NCBI GenBank assembly: GCA_029931975.1
Contig: JAOZQY010000018.1
Location: forward strand, 1 to 58,743
DNA length: 58,743 bases
Direction of reading: 5' to 3'
Source of the DNA: Bacteroidales bacterium
GTDB lineage: Bacteria > Bacteroidota > Bacteroidia > Bacteroidales > GCA-2748055
Shown: positions 8,803-18,313 of the stretch, in pieces
How the letters are laid out: the number at the start of each line of letters is the position of its first letter
How positions within the stretch are numbered: position 1 is the stretch's first letter
Notes under the pieces: generated by a model
Database searches by the model: none
What the model was told of the DNA's origin: nothing
What the model saw: the letters and a program-made list of their open reading frames with translations, nothing else
Program-made: the position numbers and the translations under genes

Positions 8803-8828
8803 TATATTGCGATTAAAATCGCAATATA
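8803..8828. promoter_or_regulatory. Perfect palindrome touching the DUF819 start codon
   Basis: TATATTGCGATT (8803-8814) and AATCGCAATATA (8817-8828) are exact reverse complements separated by two bases. The next base begins the ATG at 8829. No T tract follows, so it is not an intrinsic terminator for fabI. It could be a repressor operator, or an mRNA hairpin that hides the start codon. Both roles are inference. Confidence 0.6.
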
Positions 8829-9983
8829 ATGGGCGCAATCATAATAGCCAGCTACTTTCTTATCCCGGCTTTTCTTCTCTACTACAGTACTCAGTTCTCC
8901 ATTATTAATAAGATAGGGATCGTGGTTTTCTGTTATGGAATTGGCCTGGTGATGGGAAATATCCAGATTATTCCTGAATCCATCTCTGCCACACAGGGCG
9001 ATGTGATGGGAGTGACCATCCTGCTGGGAATTCCGCTGGTACTTTTCTCTGAAAACGTGGTCAAGTGGGCAAAAATGGCCAAAACCACCTTTATCTCCCT
9101 TTTATTGGGAGTGGTTTCCGTGGTAGTGTTGGTTTTAATAGGATACTTTATATTCAGGAATACCATTCCCGAAATTTGGAAGATCTCCGGGATGATGATT
9201 GGTGTCTATACAGGAGGAACACCCAACCTGGCGGCCATTGCACGTGCACTGGCTGTTGATGAGGAACTATATATATTGACCCATTCGGCGGAGCTGGTAA
9301 TTGGGGCATTGATCCTGCTCTTTCTGATTACAGGAGCCAAACCTCTCTTTGGTACAATCCTCAGACCATATAAAGAAGGGGGAAAGAGTAAAGCTCACCC
9401 CAAACTGAATGTGGCTGATTTTGAAAGCTATGAAGGTTTCTTTAAAAGGAAAAATTTTACAGGTATTCTGAAGGCTTTTGGTGTGGCCCTGGCGATTTTC
9501 GGGATCGGTTATGGGACCACCTTTCTATTTAATGGGGATGCCAAAGACACCGCTGCCGTATTAACCGTAACCACTCTGGGGATCGGTGCTTCATTGATTC
9601 CGGGCGTCAACCGGATTAAAAGCTCCTTCCAGTTGGGAATGTATTTTATATATGTCTTCTGCATTATTGTGGCCTCAAAAGCTGATCTGCTGGCACTTTT
9701 CAACGTGGATAATATTAACCTGATGGGGAACCTGCTGCTCTATATTGCGCTGGTGATTGTGGGATCCCTGATTTTACATGCCCTTCTTTCCTGGATATTC
9801 AGAATCAATGTGGATGATTATATTATTACCTCCACGGCACTTTCCAACTCTCCGCCCTTTGTACCTGTTGTGGCTGCTGCCATTCGCAATAAAGAGGTGG
9901 TGATTCCGGGAATGATTATTGGGGTTATCGGGTATGCCATTGGAAACTACCTGGGAGTGGCCATTGCTTATCTTCTGAAATAA
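8829..9983 (+). CDS. DUF819 family integral membrane protein
   Basis: The 384-residue protein is almost entirely hydrophobic, with about ten or more membrane segments in two halves separated by a short hydrophilic part near residues 185-210. It matches the DUF819 (YjcL-like) family, including the conserved GVYTGGTPNLAAIARAL near residue 127 and TALSNSPPFVPVVAAA near residue 338. These paired GG/NSPP-containing segments recall re-entrant loops of secondary transporters, but no substrate is established for the family. It is probably a single-gene unit preceded by a perfect palindrome. The ATG is chosen because the first membrane segment follows at once. Confidence 0.8.
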   Translation: MGAIIIASYFLIPAFLLYYSTQFSIINKIGIVVFCYGIGLVMGNIQIIPESISATQGDVMGVTILLGIPLVLFSENVVKWAKMAKTTFISLLLGVVSVVVLVLIGYFIFRNTIPEIWKISGMMIGVYTGGTPNLAAIARALAVDEELYILTHSAELVIGALILLFLITGAKPLFGTILRPYKEGGKSKAHPKLNVADFESYEGFFKRKNFTGILKAFGVALAIFGIGYGTTFLFNGDAKDTAAVLTVTTLGIGASLIPGVNRIKSSFQLGMYFIYVFCIIVASKADLLALFNVDNINLMGNLLLYIALVIVGSLILHALLSWIFRINVDDYIITSTALSNSPPFVPVVAAAIRNKEVVIPGMIIGVIGYAIGNYLGVAIAYLLK

Positions 9984-10035
9984 TTTTACTATATAACATT
10001 CAGTCAGCCGCCTACAATTTAACTATCTTCGCGGT

Positions 10036-11271
10036 ATGAGACTGGTATTAAAAAATATTGGGAGTTTATTGCTCACCGAACATGAACCCACACCCTGGGT
10101 TGCAGGTGAAGAGATGGCCTCAGTTGAGCTTATATCCAATGCATGGCTGGTCATTGAAAATGAAAACATCGCTTGTTTTGGTGAGGGGGAGGTGATTCCT
10201 TTCCCCGATGATGAGGTTTTGGATTGTCAGGGAGGGATGGTGATGCCTGCCTTCTGTGACTCACATACCCACCTGGTTTATGCCGGAAGCAGGGAACAGG
10301 AATATGAAGATAAGATCAGGGGACTGAGCTATGAGCAGATCGCGAAACGGGGTGGGGGCATCCTTAATTCAGCAAAGCTATTATCAGAGACTTCTGAAGA
10401 TGAGTTGTTTGAGCAATCTCTTCCCCGGGCCATGGATATTATCCGTATGGGGACCGGGGCGGTGGAGATAAAGAGCGGATACGGACTCAATACCGCAGAC
10501 GAACTGAAGATGTTACGGGTAATTAAAAGGCTTGACGGGGCGACTGAACTTACCATACGTTCTACCTTCCTGGGGGCCCATGCTGTTCCTGCCAGTTTTA
10601 AACAGGACCAGGAAAAGTATGTACGTCTGGTGATCGAGGAGATGATCCCGGCAGTGGCAGAGGAAGATCTGGCCGATTATATTGATGTATTTTGCGATCG
10701 TGGATTTTTCACCGTGGAGCAGAGCGCAAGCATCCTGGAAGCAGGAGCAAAATATGGCATGATGCCCAAGATTCATGCAAACGAACTGGACTATTCAGGA
10801 GGTGTGCAGCTTGGTGTCAGGCATCATGCCCGTTCAGTGGATCACCTGGAGTTTATGGGTGAGGAGGAGATAGCTGTATTGAAAGAGAGCGCTACCATGT
10901 CCACCTTATTGCCTGGTGCTTCCCTCTTCCTTGGAATGAGCTATGCTCCGGCCAGGATGATGATTGAAGCGGGACTGCCTGTGGCCCTGGCGTCTGATTA
11001 CAATCCGGGATCCTCCCCTTCGGGCAATATGGAGCTTGTTATGTCGCTGGGGATCATTCAGTTGAAGATGCTGCCCTATGAAGTGCTCAATGCCGTGACC
11101 AGGAATGGGGCCTATGCCATGGGGCTGGAGGAGACACACGGTTCCATTACCGTGGGAAAAGTGGCCAACCTGATTATCACGGAAGCCATGCCTGGCTTTG
11201 GCTTTATGCCCTATGCTTACGGGAGCAGCCAGATAAAAAAAATGATTCTTAATGGAAAAATTCAATCATAA
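10036..11271 (+). CDS. hutI: Imidazolonepropionase
   Basis: HutI hydrolyses imidazolone-5-propionate to N-formimino-L-glutamate, the third step of histidine degradation. The 411-residue protein is an amidohydrolase with the metal-binding motif His77-x-His79 in CDSHTHLVYAG, later HANELDYSGG and the metal aspartate in ALASDYNPGSSPSGN. It is followed 3 bases later by ftcD, which acts on its product. hutH and hutU are not in this window. Confidence 0.95.
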   Translation: MRLVLKNIGSLLLTEHEPTPWVAGEEMASVELISNAWLVIENENIACFGEGEVIPFPDDEVLDCQGGMVMPAFCDSHTHLVYAGSREQEYEDKIRGLSYEQIAKRGGGILNSAKLLSETSEDELFEQSLPRAMDIIRMGTGAVEIKSGYGLNTADELKMLRVIKRLDGATELTIRSTFLGAHAVPASFKQDQEKYVRLVIEEMIPAVAEEDLADYIDVFCDRGFFTVEQSASILEAGAKYGMMPKIHANELDYSGGVQLGVRHHARSVDHLEFMGEEEIAVLKESATMSTLLPGASLFLGMSYAPARMMIEAGLPVALASDYNPGSSPSGNMELVMSLGIIQLKMLPYEVLNAVTRNGAYAMGLEETHGSITVGKVANLIITEAMPGFGFMPYAYGSSQIKKMILNGKIQS

Positions 11272-11274
11272 CTT

Positions 11275-12963
11275 ATGAAGCAAGTAATAGAGTGTGTTCC
11301 TAATTTCAGTGAAGGAGTGGATATGGAGGTGATCAAGCGGATTACCGATCAGCTTGAATCAGTAGAGAGTGTAAAACTGTTGGATGTGGATCCAGGAAAG
11401 GCCACCAATCGTACGGTGGTGACTTTTGTGGGATCTCCCGCTCAGGTGATAGAAGCTGCATTCCGGGCCATTAAGATGGCCTCGGAAATTATCGATATGA
11501 GCAGGCACAGCGGAGAGCATCCCAGGTTCGGGGCCACAGATGTCTGTCCGCTTGTTCCGGTATCGGGGATCAGCATGGAGGAAACGGTTAAATATGCACA
11601 TCAACTGGCTGAAAGGATTGGAGCTGAGATTGGGATTCCGGTCTATTGCTATGAAAATGCTGCCCTGAGTGATAAGAGAAAAAACCTGGCCACGGTGCGT
11701 TCAGGCGAATATGAAGGACTGAAGGATAAGCTGGCCATGCCGGAATGGAAACCCGATTTTGGTCCGGCTCAGTTTGTTCCCCATACAGGGGCCATTGCAG
11801 TGGGAGCCAGGGATTTCCTGGTGGCCTATAACATCAATCTGAATACCACATCCACCCGGCGTGCCAATGCCATTGCCTACGATGTACGTGAGCGGGGGCG
11901 TGCCAAACGGGAAGGAGACTCCATTACAGGGAAGATTGTAAAAGATGCAGATGGCTTGCCGGTGATGATCCCGGGTTCGCTGAAGGAGGTAAAGGCCATT
12001 GGCTGGTATATCGAGGAGTATGGGGTAGCACAGATATCCATGAATCTGACCAATATTTCCATTACCCCGGTCCATGTGGCTTTCGACGAGGTTTGTAAAC
12101 GAGCCGATGCCAGGGGAATCAGGGTTACGGGCTCCGAACTTGTGGGGCTGGTGCCTTTGAATGCCATGTTGGATGCGGGGCGCTATTTCTTAAAGAAGCA
12201 GCAAAGATCCACGGGGGTTTCAGACAGTGAACTAATCAAGATTGCTGTGAAGTCCATGGGTCTGGATGAGCTTGGACCCTTCATACCGGATGAGAAGATC
12301 ATTGAGTACCAGTTGAAAAAGGGGACAGGAAAGGCACTTGTGGATATGACCCTGAATGCATTTATGGAAGAGACCGCCTCGGAATCGCCGGCACCTGGTG
12401 GAGGCTCTGTGAGTGCCTATATGGGTGCGATGGGTGCTGCCCTGGCCACCATGGTGGCCAATCTCTCATCCCATAAAAGGGGATGGGATGAGCGTTGGGA
12501 GGAGTTTTCTGATTGGGCAGACAGGGGAAAAGCCATACAGGAACACTTGTTGCACCTGGTGGACGAGGACACCCGGGCCTTTAATAATATTTTGGCTGCT
12601 TTCAAACTTCCGAAGAAGTCAGCCGAAGAGAAAGAAACCAGAAAGGTGGCCATCGAGTCAGCCACCCTAAATGCTATTAAGGTGCCTTTTGAGGTGATGA
12701 AGGTCGCCTATACAGGATTTGAAGTAGCAAGGACCATGGTCGGAACAGGAAATCCCAACTCTGTGTCGGATGCCGGTGTAGGGGCCCTGGCCCTGCTGGC
12801 CTGTATGGAGGGAGCCTGGTTAAATGTGAAAACCAATGCGTCTGACTTTTCGACCCATCCGGATGTATTGAAGATCCTGAAGGAAGGGGAGGAGCTGATG
12901 AAGAACGGCCGTTTAAGCAAGGAGCAAATTATTGAGCTTGTCCATCAGAAGATTAGTCAATAA
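11275..12963 (+). CDS. ftcD: Bifunctional glutamate formimidoyltransferase / formimidoyl-THF cyclodeaminase
   Basis: This fusion transfers the formimino group from N-formiminoglutamate to tetrahydrofolate and then deaminates it to methenyl-THF, linking histidine breakdown to the one-carbon pool. Residues 1 to about 300 form the transferase (VIECVPNFSEG at the N-terminus, SRHSGEHPRFGATDVCPLVP near 80). Residues from about 345 form the cyclodeaminase (ESPAPGGGSVSAYMGAMGAAL, then GTGNPNSVSDAGVGALAL). The 562-residue total fits the bifunctional form. It is translated directly after hutI, so histidine nitrogen here goes through the folate route. A decayed peptidase gene begins 8 bases after its stop. 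Confidence 0.93.
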   Translation: MKQVIECVPNFSEGVDMEVIKRITDQLESVESVKLLDVDPGKATNRTVVTFVGSPAQVIEAAFRAIKMASEIIDMSRHSGEHPRFGATDVCPLVPVSGISMEETVKYAHQLAERIGAEIGIPVYCYENAALSDKRKNLATVRSGEYEGLKDKLAMPEWKPDFGPAQFVPHTGAIAVGARDFLVAYNINLNTTSTRRANAIAYDVRERGRAKREGDSITGKIVKDADGLPVMIPGSLKEVKAIGWYIEEYGVAQISMNLTNISITPVHVAFDEVCKRADARGIRVTGSELVGLVPLNAMLDAGRYFLKKQQRSTGVSDSELIKIAVKSMGLDELGPFIPDEKIIEYQLKKGTGKALVDMTLNAFMEETASESPAPGGGSVSAYMGAMGAALATMVANLSSHKRGWDERWEEFSDWADRGKAIQEHLLHLVDEDTRAFNNILAAFKLPKKSAEEKETRKVAIESATLNAIKVPFEVMKVAYTGFEVARTMVGTGNPNSVSDAGVGALALLACMEGAWLNVKTNASDFSTHPDVLKILKEGEELMKNGRLSKEQIIELVHQKISQ

Positions 12964-12971
12964 TAACTTAG

Positions 12972-13688
12972 ATGAAAGGTCTGCTTCCCTTTTTACTTCT
13001 TTTGATACTAATTCCGAGCATCTTTGCCCAGGAGCGTATGCTTAATGAAAGTATACTTGAAAAGCGCAGATTGCAAATCGGGTCCTTAACTCCAAGTGTT
13101 GAGAAAACAGAAGCTGTGGAGTGGGCCGTAAAGAAGAACCTGCCCATCAGACGAATCAAGCCCAACGGGGGAGTTTTAGAGATCCGCAAAATCGGGCTCA
13201 ATGGTCAACCAAAATACCTGAGCACGCATAACATCAATGCCGCCAAAACCCTGTCGAGCCTTCAGACCAGCGTGGACTATCATCTCTACGGTGATAGTAT
13301 TGTAATGGGTATATGGGATGCCGGGAGCATTCGCCATACGCACCGCGAATTTTCAAAACGCGGAAGGATCATGAATGCGCAGGCTGAAATTTCAGGTCAT
13401 GCCACCCATAAAACTTGTGTTTTGGAACAGGATATGGAGGAGGGGATCAGGCTCACTGCAGGGGGGAGAAAGTATGCACTCTATGGATGGGCCGGTGGAA
13501 CAATCATCGTCCATAATAACTCCAATCAGACTGCGAGTCTCAGGGTGTGTGATACCTCGGGTAAATATTTGATAATTAAGGAGATAGAGCCTGGCATTCA
13601 TGAAGTGGGAACTGATTTAAGAGGAGTATATATTGCAAGGATCACTGGTGAAGGGATTCCATTTACATCCGGAATACTCCTTTACTAG
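12972..13688 (+). pseudogene. Remnant of a secreted S8 (subtilisin-like) serine peptidase, catalytic Ser region deleted
   Basis: The 238-residue frame has a signal peptide (FLLLLILIPSIFAQ) and a propeptide-like part to about 100. It then shows the start of an S8 domain: GIWDAGSIRHTHREF with Asp116, and GHATHK with His143, matching the Asp and His motifs of Bacteroidota subtilases. Right after His143 the similarity stops. The remainder (about 165-238) resembles a T9SS-type C-terminal domain (RVCDTSGKYL, GVYIARI). The block with the oxyanion hole and catalytic Ser (GTSMAAP) is missing, as if a large in-frame deletion joined the two ends near 13410. It cannot be an active subtilase as read. It may still be made and exported; a different small secreted protein is less likely. 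Confidence 0.6.
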
Positions 13689-13799
13689 ACCATATTTTAC
13701 CCCTTTTCAGATATTAAATTCCATACCATGTTTTAGGAAGTTTTCTTTATTGACAGGGGATGTAATTGTTAATTCAGGTTAAAATTCTAATAATTTTCT

Positions 13800-13807
13800 T
13801 AATTTTG
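13800..13807 (+). promoter_or_regulatory. -7 box upstream of the first susC
   Basis: TAATTTTG matches TAnnTTTG, 56 bases before the susC start. No clear TTTG lies at the expected -33 position, so an activator or ECF sigma factor may be needed. The leader that follows ends in a segment nearly identical to that of the second susC. Confidence 0.4.
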
Positions 13808-13842
13808 GCTGTTCAGAGTCGAATATATCATTCAATTAATAG

Positions 13843-13874
13843 TTAAATCTAAAACCTTAATCTATGAAAAGATT
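13843..13874 (+). repeat. Conserved susC leader and start region (copy 1)
   Basis: The 21 bases before the ATG and the first 11 coding bases match the same region of the second susC (24010-24041) at all but two of 32 positions. Both copies end in TTTAATCT or CTTAATCT before ATGAAAAGATT. Confidence 0.8.
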
Positions 13875-16827
13875 ATCCATTCTTTTTACACTCCTTTTGT
13901 TTGTCAGTTTTGGACTGTGGGCACAGGGATTACAGATTACTGGTAACGTGGTAGGTGCCGATGACGGCTCAGCACTTCCAGGTGTAACAGTAATTGTAAA
14001 AGGTACAACGGTAGGAGCCGTTACAGATTTCGAAGGGAAATTCTCAATTACGGTTCCCGAAGGAAATGAAACTTTAGTTTTCTCTTTTGTGGGGATGCAG
14101 ACACAGGAAATTGCCATTGGCAATTCCACTGTGATTAATGTGGCCATGGAAGTTGATGCAGTAAACATGGATGAAGTTGTGGTAATCGGGTATGGCAGGT
14201 CCACCCGGGAAGCTTCCACAGGATCTGTTTCTGTTGTGAAGCAAGATCAACTTCAGGATGTACCCGAACTCAGTTTTGACAAGATGTTATCGGGTAAAGT
14301 GGCCGGTGTACAGATTACCTCTACTTCCGGACAACCTGGTGCCGCATCTCAGGTGAGGATCCGTGGTACAAGTTCACTGAACGCCGGAAATGAACCACTT
14401 TATGTTGTGGATGGTATTCCTGTAATGCAGGGCGACCAGAGTTATTTTACCAATACAGGTAATGCCCTGGCGATGATCAATCCAAACGATATTGAGTCGA
14501 TCACAATTCTGAAAGACGCCGCCGCCGCGTCCATTTACGGATCAAGGGCAGCCAACGGTGTAATCCTGATTACCACCAAGACTGGTGGTGAAGGAAAATC
14601 CAGGGTTAATTTCAGGGCCTCTTATGGTGTTTCCAGCCTGGCCAATGACAACAACTTTAATGTCATGAACCCCTCGCAGATGGTTCAGTACAACCGTGCT
14701 GCAGCCTGGAATGCAGGAGCAAATCCTGATGATCCCAGCGATCCTTTCTATTATCCCAAGAGTTTGCTGGAACAGCCCATGAACAATTGGATTAAGGAGT
14801 CCACCAGGCTCGGTAACCTGCAGGATTATGAGCTTTCTGTTAGTGGCGGTACAGCCAAAACAAAACATTATACTTCTGCTTCTTATTCTAACTCAGAGGG
14901 TGTTTTCCATGGTATTGACTACAAGAAATATCAATTACGTTCTAACATTGACCATGAAATCAGTGACAAGCTGCGGATGGGTGTGAAACTGAATGCCTTC
15001 CATTCAGAATCCAATGACGTGGCCATGCAGGCGATGTACTACGTGAATCCCTTGTTTGCAGGAATGTTCCTGAAGCCCTGGACCCCCATTTATAACGAGG
15101 ATGGTACTTTCAATATGACAGTTCCCGAATGGGGTAATACCAACCCACGGGCCACCCAGGAGTACGACGACCAGTATGAACTGCAAAACAGACTCCAGGG
15201 ATCAGCCTACGTTGAGTGGGAACCTCTTGCAGGTTTGAAGTTTAAAACCAACAATGCCATTGAATATACCGATGGTGAAGGACGCAGGTACTGGTCGGCT
15301 GAGGCTGACTCACAGGGTGATGCTACTCTGCAGGTATCCAACTCCAAGTATTCGCAGATTACCTCGTCGAATACAGCTTCTTATACCAAGTATTTCAACG
15401 ATCACAACCTGAATGTACTGGCTGGATTTGAGGCCATTGACAATAGTTTCAACAGCTACTATATCTATTCTCCCGATGTGGATCCAAATATTCCTTTCCC
15501 CAATACATCTACATCTGATGCGGATGAGGGAGATTATGATGAAAACCGTTACACCATGGCGTCCTTCTTTGGAATCCTGGATTATAACTATGCCAGCAGG
15601 TACTATTTCCGTGCCAGTGTAAGGACCGATGGTAGTTCACGTTTTGGTGCGAATTACCGCTGGGGTACCTTCTACTCTTTCGGAGCCAGCTGGAACCTTC
15701 ATAATGAAGCATTCCTGGAGAATACAAACTGGATTGATGCTTTGAAAGTGCGTCTGAGCTACGGGATCAACGGTAACGACCGCATTGGAAATTATGAGCA
15801 CTGGGGTATTTATGGACCCGTTAGTTATAATGCAACTACCGGTATGTCTCCCTCGCAGCCTGCCAACCCCGACCTGACCTGGGAAACCAATACTTCCTAT
15901 AATGTTGGTCTTGACTTTGGATTTGTGCAGCGAGTATCCGGTTCTTTTGAATTTTACTCCAGGACAACTACCGATATGCTGCTGAATATTCCACTTTCGA
16001 GGACTTCTGGTTTCACCAGCCTTCGTCAGAATATTGGTGAACTTCAGAACACTGGTGTTGAAGGTCTTATTAATGTAACGATTGTAGACGGACCTGTATA
16101 CTGGAGTGTTGGCCTGAACATTGCCGCCAACAGAAGTGAGATTCTGAACCTGGGTGACCAGGATGAGATTATTAACTCCAGGATTATTCACAGGGTAGGA
16201 GAAAGCCTCTTTAGCTATTACCTCTATGATTATGCAGGTGTGAATCCGGTGAACGGTGAAGCACTCTGGTATAATGAAGATAAGGAAATGACCAACCTCT
16301 ACAGTGACGCTAACAAGATTATTGCAGGATCTCCCGAAGCCAGATATCTTGGAGGTTTCAATACCGAGTTTTCCTGGAAAGGACTTGCGCTGAATCTTAA
16401 TTTTGAATATAAACTGGGGAACCAGGTACTTGTGGAGGAGTTGCACTATGCAGCCTCCGATGGTTACTGGTGGGATGTGAACCAGGTAACTGTTGCGAAT
16501 GACTACTGGAGGGAGCCCGGACAACTGACCAAGACTCCCAAGCCCATTGCCAACAATACCACTAATTCAAATGGTTACTACAATCCACGATGGATGTATG
16601 ACGGAGACTATTTAAGAGTGAAGAATATCACAATCTCTTATACACTGCCATCGAGTGTAACCCAGCGTTTAAAGATCGACCAGCTTAGAATTTATGGAAG
16701 TGCTGTAAATGCTTATACTTTCCACAGTGTTGATTTCTGGGATCCTGAACGTGGTGTTGAAGGAGGAGGATTTGGAATCTATCCTATGACAAAGAGTTTT
16801 GTCATCGGTCTTGATCTCACATTTTAA
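13864..16827 (+). CDS. SusC/RagA-family TonB-linked outer membrane transporter (system 1)
   Basis: The 987-residue protein forms a TonB-dependent barrel that imports a nutrient captured with its SusD partner. Parts in order: signal peptide (about 1-22); a carboxypeptidase-regulatory-like beta domain (ITGNVVGADDGSALPGVTV to about 95); the TonB-box region DEVVVIGYG; a plug with RIRGTSSLNAGNEPLYVVDGIP and DAAAASIYGSRAANGVI; then the beta barrel, closing on an aromatic C-terminus (FVIGLDLTF). It heads an operon with susD and two lipoproteins. No SusR, hybrid two-component sensor, ECF sigma/anti-sigma pair or glycoside hydrolase is nearby, so neither substrate nor regulator can be named; neighbouring peptidases hint at peptides. 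Confidence 0.93.
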   Translation: MKRLSILFTLLLFVSFGLWAQGLQITGNVVGADDGSALPGVTVIVKGTTVGAVTDFEGKFSITVPEGNETLVFSFVGMQTQEIAIGNSTVINVAMEVDAVNMDEVVVIGYGRSTREASTGSVSVVKQDQLQDVPELSFDKMLSGKVAGVQITSTSGQPGAASQVRIRGTSSLNAGNEPLYVVDGIPVMQGDQSYFTNTGNALAMINPNDIESITILKDAAAASIYGSRAANGVILITTKTGGEGKSRVNFRASYGVSSLANDNNFNVMNPSQMVQYNRAAAWNAGANPDDPSDPFYYPKSLLEQPMNNWIKESTRLGNLQDYELSVSGGTAKTKHYTSASYSNSEGVFHGIDYKKYQLRSNIDHEISDKLRMGVKLNAFHSESNDVAMQAMYYVNPLFAGMFLKPWTPIYNEDGTFNMTVPEWGNTNPRATQEYDDQYELQNRLQGSAYVEWEPLAGLKFKTNNAIEYTDGEGRRYWSAEADSQGDATLQVSNSKYSQITSSNTASYTKYFNDHNLNVLAGFEAIDNSFNSYYIYSPDVDPNIPFPNTSTSDADEGDYDENRYTMASFFGILDYNYASRYYFRASVRTDGSSRFGANYRWGTFYSFGASWNLHNEAFLENTNWIDALKVRLSYGINGNDRIGNYEHWGIYGPVSYNATTGMSPSQPANPDLTWETNTSYNVGLDFGFVQRVSGSFEFYSRTTTDMLLNIPLSRTSGFTSLRQNIGELQNTGVEGLINVTIVDGPVYWSVGLNIAANRSEILNLGDQDEIINSRIIHRVGESLFSYYLYDYAGVNPVNGEALWYNEDKEMTNLYSDANKIIAGSPEARYLGGFNTEFSWKGLALNLNFEYKLGNQVLVEELHYAASDGYWWDVNQVTVANDYWREPGQLTKTPKPIANNTTNSNGYYNPRWMYDGDYLRVKNITISYTLPSSVTQRLKIDQLRIYGSAVNAYTFHSVDFWDPERGVEGGGFGIYPMTKSFVIGLDLTF

Positions 16828-16846
16828 CGTATAAATTTTTTGAACG

Positions 16847-18289
16847 ATGAATAAACAAAAAACGATAATAGTCGGGATAATGGCTCTCCTGGTCTTCTTG
16901 ACAGCTTGTGAGGATTTCTTATACCAGGAACCCAGACTGAGTCAGACCAATGAGCTTACACTTTCAACCTTTGACGGGTTGCAGGCAGCTACTTTAGGAG
17001 CATATACTCCTTTATACTCATCTAACTGGTATGGCAGGGACTTTCCCGTTGTAGCAGATCTTAAAGGTGGTAATTCAAAGAAGGGCCCCATTAGTTCGGG
17101 ACGTTTTTTCACTCCTTATCTTTGGAACAATACTCCACAGGCCAGTCATGGTTTATGGACCACTGCATATAATATGATTGCCAGAGTTAACAATGTGCTG
17201 GAAGTGATTGATGGTGGCTTCGAAGAAGTTGGTGTTGAGCAGTCGGACATTGACCAGATTGCCGCAGAATGCAAATTCCTGCGCGGACTTGCCTATTTTG
17301 ACCTGGCGCGTCTTTTCTGTCAGCCTATCGCACAGGTAGGTGGAACAGCCCTGGGTGTTCCTATTATGCTGGTTACTGAAAACGGTCAGCCTGAAAGAAA
17401 TACACTTGGGGAGGTTTTTGCTCAGATCGAAACAGATCTGCTTGATGCAGAGGCCGGACTGGCTCTGGTTTCTCCAAATGGAGGAACCGATGCAAAAGGC
17501 TGGGCTACAAAACATGCGGCTCAGGCATTACTTGCACGTTACTATCTCTATATGGAGCAGTGGCAGGATGCCGCAGATTATGCTACTACGGTAATCAGCA
17601 GCGGAGATTATCCGGTTTATACAGAAGCTGAGTATACCACCTGGGATCTTGGCGGCGTTTGGGGTACCGATGCTGCTCCTGAGATCATCTTTGAAGTATA
17701 CGGTGCTGAAGGAAACTCTTCACACTCCAACTGGGATGTGATCTCTTACATTATGTCTCCTGAAGGATATGGTGATATAAACGCCTCTCTGGATGTATAT
17801 AATCTCTATGAGGACACAGATGTTCGCAAGGGCATGTTCAGGAACTATGAACCCAATTACGTGAATGACCTCTGGTCAACAAAGTATCCTGGAAAAGCTC
17901 CTGATGGAAATCTCCGTGAGGATAACATCCCCGTATTACGTATCTCAGAAATGTATCTAATCAGGGCAGAGGCGATTCTTAATGGTGCTTCAGTTTCTGG
18001 TGCCACAGCACATGGTGATCTGAATGCCATTCGCGGAAATCGTGGTGCAACATTGCTTGATGCAAGTAACACTACAGTAAGTTCAGTTTATTTGGAGAGA
18101 AGAATGGAACTTTGTTATGAGGGACATGAGCTCTTCGACCTGGCAAGAACAGGCAGGAACCTGGTCCGTGTGGATTATGCGGGAGCAGTGAACCAGAATA
18201 TCGATTTCCCGGATTATCGCTGGGCCATGCCAATTCCCCAGGCTGAAATGGATGCCAATGAGAATATGGAACAGAATCCTGGATATTAA
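16847..18289 (+). CDS. SusD/RagB-family nutrient-binding outer membrane lipoprotein (system 1)
   Basis: The 480-residue lipoprotein (lipobox region VFLTAC, Cys near 21) is the surface lid of the SusC barrel. It has the RagB/SusD layout: N-terminal SusD-like segment, TPR helices around AAECKFLRGLAYFDLARLF, and the C-terminal PF07980-type end with LRISEMYLIRAEAIL and YLERRMELCYEGHELFDLAR. It starts 19 bases after susC. The ligand is unknown. This is the classical SusD subfamily, unlike the second SusD-like protein at 27294. Confidence 0.9.
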   Translation: MNKQKTIIVGIMALLVFLTACEDFLYQEPRLSQTNELTLSTFDGLQAATLGAYTPLYSSNWYGRDFPVVADLKGGNSKKGPISSGRFFTPYLWNNTPQASHGLWTTAYNMIARVNNVLEVIDGGFEEVGVEQSDIDQIAAECKFLRGLAYFDLARLFCQPIAQVGGTALGVPIMLVTENGQPERNTLGEVFAQIETDLLDAEAGLALVSPNGGTDAKGWATKHAAQALLARYYLYMEQWQDAADYATTVISSGDYPVYTEAEYTTWDLGGVWGTDAAPEIIFEVYGAEGNSSHSNWDVISYIMSPEGYGDINASLDVYNLYEDTDVRKGMFRNYEPNYVNDLWSTKYPGKAPDGNLREDNIPVLRISEMYLIRAEAILNGASVSGATAHGDLNAIRGNRGATLLDASNTTVSSVYLERRMELCYEGHELFDLARTGRNLVRVDYAGAVNQNIDFPDYRWAMPIPQAEMDANENMEQNPGY

Positions 18290-18313
18290 TAGAAATTAAA
18301 AAAATCTGAGACG

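Noticed and set aside
15637-16524. 295-residue minus-strand frame inside the first susC
   Set aside because: It is a long antisense shadow of a well-supported barrel gene; its residue pattern follows from the opposite strand and shows no domain.
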